Origin: JBKPCD01 sp046727175 | GTDB lineage: Bacteria; Acidobacteriota; Vicinamibacteria; Vicinamibacterales; 2-12-FULL-66-21 | Assembly: GCA_046727175.1 (NCBI GenBank) | Contig: JBKPCD010000114.1 | Location: 1-27,329, forward strand | Reading direction: 5' to 3' | DNA length: 27,329 nucleotides | Shown here: positions 24,847 to 27,329 of the stretch, piece after piece | Numbering within the stretch: the stretch's first letter is position 1 | How the letters are laid out: every line of letters begins with the position of its first letter | Notes under the pieces: model-generated | Seen by the model: only the letters and a program-made list of their open reading frames with translations | Told to the model about the DNA's origin: nothing | Database searches by the model: none | Program-made: the position numbers and the translations under genes

Positions 24847-25949
24847 GGTGTCTAAATGACGTTGAAATCCAAGCGGTCGTCGACCACGAGGCGACAGAGG
24901 ATGTCCAGCAGCATGCCGCGGCGTGCGCGCGTTGTGGCGATCGCGTGCGCGACCGTGAAAAACGAATGGCAGCAATTGGGGCCGCCATCAACATTCCGAT
25001 CGACGTTCCGGCGGGCGTAGCCCGGCGCGTCGAACAGGCGTTGGTTGAGGGATCGAGTCAGGGCGCGACGCGTCTTCGGGGTGATGCGCCGCAACACAAA
25101 CCGTGGCGACGTGCGGCATGGAGCGCCGCCGCCGCCGCCGCTGCCACTCTCATCACGATTGTCTTCGTCGCGCCGATGTTCAAAGGGGAGTCGACAGTCA
25201 CCGCTGCAGAGATCCTTTCCAGGTCGGTCGATCGCCTCTCGCAAACTGCGACGACGGGCGTCGAGTCGCTCGAATACGAACTGACCGTCGACGGCATGAC
25301 ACGCGAGATCATGCCGGATCAGCCGGACGGCGTGTATCGAGTCCAGCAGGTGATCGATCACGACATGACGGGCCGGTATCTCCTGGCGACCTATGGTCCG
25401 GATGGCCAACTCCTGTCCTCGGTAGCACAGGATCCGGCGAGCCATCAACGCGTGATGGCAGTCCAGTTGGAAGGCCAGTGGTATCGCTTCGACTTCACCG
25501 TCCCCGAAAACGTGACGCTGTCGCCGCCGGAGATCGAGCGCCTTCACATGCAGGCGTCCGTGGCCATGATGCAGGCCAGCGGCAACCAGCAGCTACAGGT
25601 AATCGAGAGTGGATCCGGTCGTCAATACCGGATCCAAGTACCCCGGTTGAGCGCTCAAACGTCCAACGCCGTCTGGGATCTTGAGGACGCTCGGGTCGTC
25701 ATCGACGCCACCGATTACCACATCGTCGAGTTCGCCGTGAAGGGGACGTTCCTGAAACAGCCGTACAGCGTGTCGTACAAACTGATCCGCCGCGCTGTCA
25801 TGACGCAGGCCGAAGTGCCCGCTGGAACGTTCGAGGTTCCTCGTGACTCCGGCGCTATTACCATCAGAGGTGAAGGTTCCGCCATCCTCGCGCGCGATGC
25901 GCTCGTTGGCGCGCTGCGGGAGCTTGCACGAGCGAAGCAGGCGCGGTGA
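24843..25949 (+). CDS. Membrane anti-sigma factor with zinc-binding motif
   Basis: Protein of 368 aa. The cytoplasmic N terminus has the HxxxCxxC motif (H24, C28, C31) of zinc-binding anti-sigma domains (zf-HC2/ZAS), which bind the sigma factor encoded just upstream. One membrane helix at about 92-115 (AAWSAAAAAAATLITIVFVA) leads to a periplasmic domain of about 250 residues (LEYELTVDG..., VYRVQQVIDH..., WYRFDFTVPE) that resembles the LolA/RseB-like sensor domains in general layout, though I cannot assign it firmly. ATG 24843 overlaps the sigma stop (ATGA). The gene ends in TGA shared with the ATG of the next gene. Confidence 0.8.
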   Translation: MRCLNDVEIQAVVDHEATEDVQQHAAACARCGDRVRDREKRMAAIGAAINIPIDVPAGVARRVEQALVEGSSQGATRLRGDAPQHKPWRRAAWSAAAAAAATLITIVFVAPMFKGESTVTAAEILSRSVDRLSQTATTGVESLEYELTVDGMTREIMPDQPDGVYRVQQVIDHDMTGRYLLATYGPDGQLLSSVAQDPASHQRVMAVQLEGQWYRFDFTVPENVTLSPPEIERLHMQASVAMMQASGNQQLQVIESGSGRQYRIQVPRLSAQTSNAVWDLEDARVVIDATDYHIVEFAVKGTFLKQPYSVSYKLIRRAVMTQAEVPAGTFEVPRDSGAITIRGEGSAILARDALVGALRELARAKQAR

Positions 25950-26851
25950 TGGGGGATCCCGCGATACGCGTCGAGTCGCTGACGAAGTACTTCGGGGCGG
26001 TGATCGGCATCGAGGAGCTCTCGTTCGAGGTGGCGCGCGGCGAGATTTACGGTTTCCTGGGCGCCAACGGAGCGGGCAAGACAACCACGATCAGGCTGCT
26101 CCTCGATCTGTTGCGCCCATCGCGCGGCCGGGCGACCGTCCTCGGATTCGATTGCTGGCGAGATAGTCTCGACGCGCGACGCCAGATTGGGTATCTCCCT
26201 GGTGATTTGCCGATCTATCCGGACCTCACCGCCGAAGGATACCTGCGCTACCTCGGACAGCTCGATGGCCGTCCGGTGTCGCAGCGGTATCTCGAGGAAT
26301 TGCTCTCCCGATTCGATGTCAGCGCGCTCGACTTGCGGCGCCGCCTGCGGGACCAGTCGCACGGAATGAAGCAGAAGATCGGCATCATTCAGGCACTGAT
26401 GGGTCGTCCGCCAGTACTCATCCTCGACGAACCGACGGCCGGCCTCGATCCGCTCATGGTACAAGCATTTCGGGCCGTCCTGGAGTCGCTGAAGAAAGCG
26501 GGCGACACCACGGTGTTTCTGTCTTCGCACGTGTTGAGTGAAGTCGAGGCTACATGCGATCGCGTTGGTGTGATTCGCGGAGGCAGGATGGTCGCCAGCG
26601 GCACGATCGAAGAGCTGAAGCACGACGCGACCCGGCGCGTGACCGTTGCGTTTCGCGAGGCGGTTTCCTGTACACCTCCTTCGCTGAGGGGAGTGACGCT
26701 ACGCACGTGCTCGCCTCGACAATGGGTGCTCGAGGTCAAGGGCCCTCTAGGCCCGATCCTGCGGGACTTGTCGGCGTATCCGGTTCACGATCTCGAAATC
26801 GAACACTTCAAGCTCGAGGACTACGTCGTCCAACACTATGCAGAGAAATGA
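25949..26851 (+). CDS. ABC-2 type transporter ATP-binding protein
   Basis: ATPase of 300 aa. Walker A GANGAGKTT (residues 38-46), signature segment QSHGMKQKIGI in place of LSGG, Walker B VLILDEPTAGLD, switch His in LSSHV. The C-terminal extension of about 90 residues and the GMKQK signature place it with the NatA/CcmA-type exporters paired with ABC-2 permeases. ATG 25949 overlaps the previous TGA by one base (TGATG); GTG 25946 is three bases earlier. It is followed by the permease gene with a 14-base overlap, so the four genes from the sigma factor onward form one tightly coupled operon. Confidence 0.92.
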   Translation: MGDPAIRVESLTKYFGAVIGIEELSFEVARGEIYGFLGANGAGKTTTIRLLLDLLRPSRGRATVLGFDCWRDSLDARRQIGYLPGDLPIYPDLTAEGYLRYLGQLDGRPVSQRYLEELLSRFDVSALDLRRRLRDQSHGMKQKIGIIQALMGRPPVLILDEPTAGLDPLMVQAFRAVLESLKKAGDTTVFLSSHVLSEVEATCDRVGVIRGGRMVASGTIEELKHDATRRVTVAFREAVSCTPPSLRGVTLRTCSPRQWVLEVKGPLGPILRDLSAYPVHDLEIEHFKLEDYVVQHYAEK

Positions 26852-27329
26852 TCCGAAGACGCTGGCGGTTCTTGCGTGGCGATCGGCCACACAGGCGCGC
26901 TTCGTACTGCTTGGCGGTTTGTTCGTGCTGGCCGTCCTTCAGATCATTCTCGTCGGGCAGGCGTCCGCGCTCGAAGCGTCACATTCATACAGCCGTATGA
27001 TCGAATTCGTTCCCGCTTTCCTGCAGCGCGGTCTAGGAAGTACGTCGCTGCTGCTCGTGACATTCAAAGGCACCGTCGCGCTTGGGTACTTTCATCCCGT
27101 CGTCTCCGTTCTGATCTCCGTTCTTGCCGTCTACTTCGTCACTGAGCCGGCGCACGAGGTCGAGGCCGGCCTCGTGGACATCACTCTCGCGCGGTCGGTT
27201 CCGCGTCACATCGTCGTCACCCGTTCGTTGTTGCTTGCACTTGGGGCTGTTACGACGGCGGCCGTGCTGATGGCTGCGGGGACGCGAGTGGGTCTTCGAT
27301 GGTTTGCCTCGCCGGAGTTCGACGCGCCG
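26838..27329 (+). CDS. ABC-2 type permease, 3' end outside window
   Basis: Partial membrane protein, 164 residues visible, beginning MQRNDPKTLAVLAWRSATQA and open to the window edge. Hydrophobic helices occur at about 23-41 (FVLLGGLFVLAVLQIILVG), 82-105 (YFHPVVSVLISVLAVYFVT) and 130-150 (LLLALGAVTTAAVLMAAG). The segment EVEAGLVDITLARSVPR, with short amphipathic helices after the first periplasmic loop, is common in ABC-2 permeases. ATG 26838 lies inside the ATPase gene's end, overlapping by 14 bases, as expected for a coupled ATPase/permease pair. Confidence 0.82.
   Translation, partial: MQRNDPKTLAVLAWRSATQARFVLLGGLFVLAVLQIILVGQASALEASHSYSRMIEFVPAFLQRGLGSTSLLLVTFKGTVALGYFHPVVSVLISVLAVYFVTEPAHEVEAGLVDITLARSVPRHIVVTRSLLLALGAVTTAAVLMAAGTRVGLRWFASPEFDAP

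Overview
The window is GC-rich and gene-dense. It carries two Oar-like TonB-dependent receptors with carboxypeptidase-like N-terminal domains, very large MacB/FtsX-type permeases and TGA used as an ordinary stop. This combination suggests Acidobacteriota (perhaps a Vicinamibacteria-like soil lineage); that placement is inference, and there is no rRNA gene to confirm it.

Layout. 1-1949: the end of a hybrid histidine kinase and a HAD phosphatase (+). 1950-2314: remains of a tyrosine integrase. 2315-6581 (-): a thioredoxin-like protein with an in-frame UGA, a DASS-type anion transporter, and a secreted lipoprotein resembling M29 aminopeptidases. 6895-9999 (+): TonB receptor 1. 9972-19776 (-): TonB receptor 2, a beta-propeller protein with an in-frame UGA, a large ABC permease and its ATPase, transcribed in the order receptor, propeller, permease, ATPase. 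20115-24040 (+): a second UGA-containing beta-propeller, overlapped by a secreted alpha/beta hydrolase. 24310-27329 (+): an overlapping ECF sigma / anti-sigma / ABC ATPase / ABC permease operon, cut by the window edge.

Main discovery. Three genes read in frame through a UGA codon, and each is followed by a hairpin that fits a bacterial SECIS element. One encodes a secreted thioredoxin-fold protein with a Sec-Pro-Ala-Cys motif. The other two encode paralogous secreted beta-propeller proteins of about 740 residues with the UGA at the same position. After that UGA both propeller genes carry the same two adjacent hairpins, with compensatory base-pair changes between paralogues, one pair by synonymous changes only. 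Each predicted mature propeller has exactly one cysteine, near its N terminus, and one predicted selenocysteine, which suggests a Cys-Sec redox pair or metal site. Ordinary gene calling would split these three genes into six fragments.

The propellers sit in divergent clusters with a TonB receptor, a MacB/Lol-like ABC system and a hydrolase, so they probably work in the envelope or periplasm with uptake or export of some substrate. A shared palindrome of the form AAWGGT-N3-ACC lies upstream of several of these genes, and degenerate GGTTC-rich inverted repeats sit at gene junctions along the minus-strand clusters.
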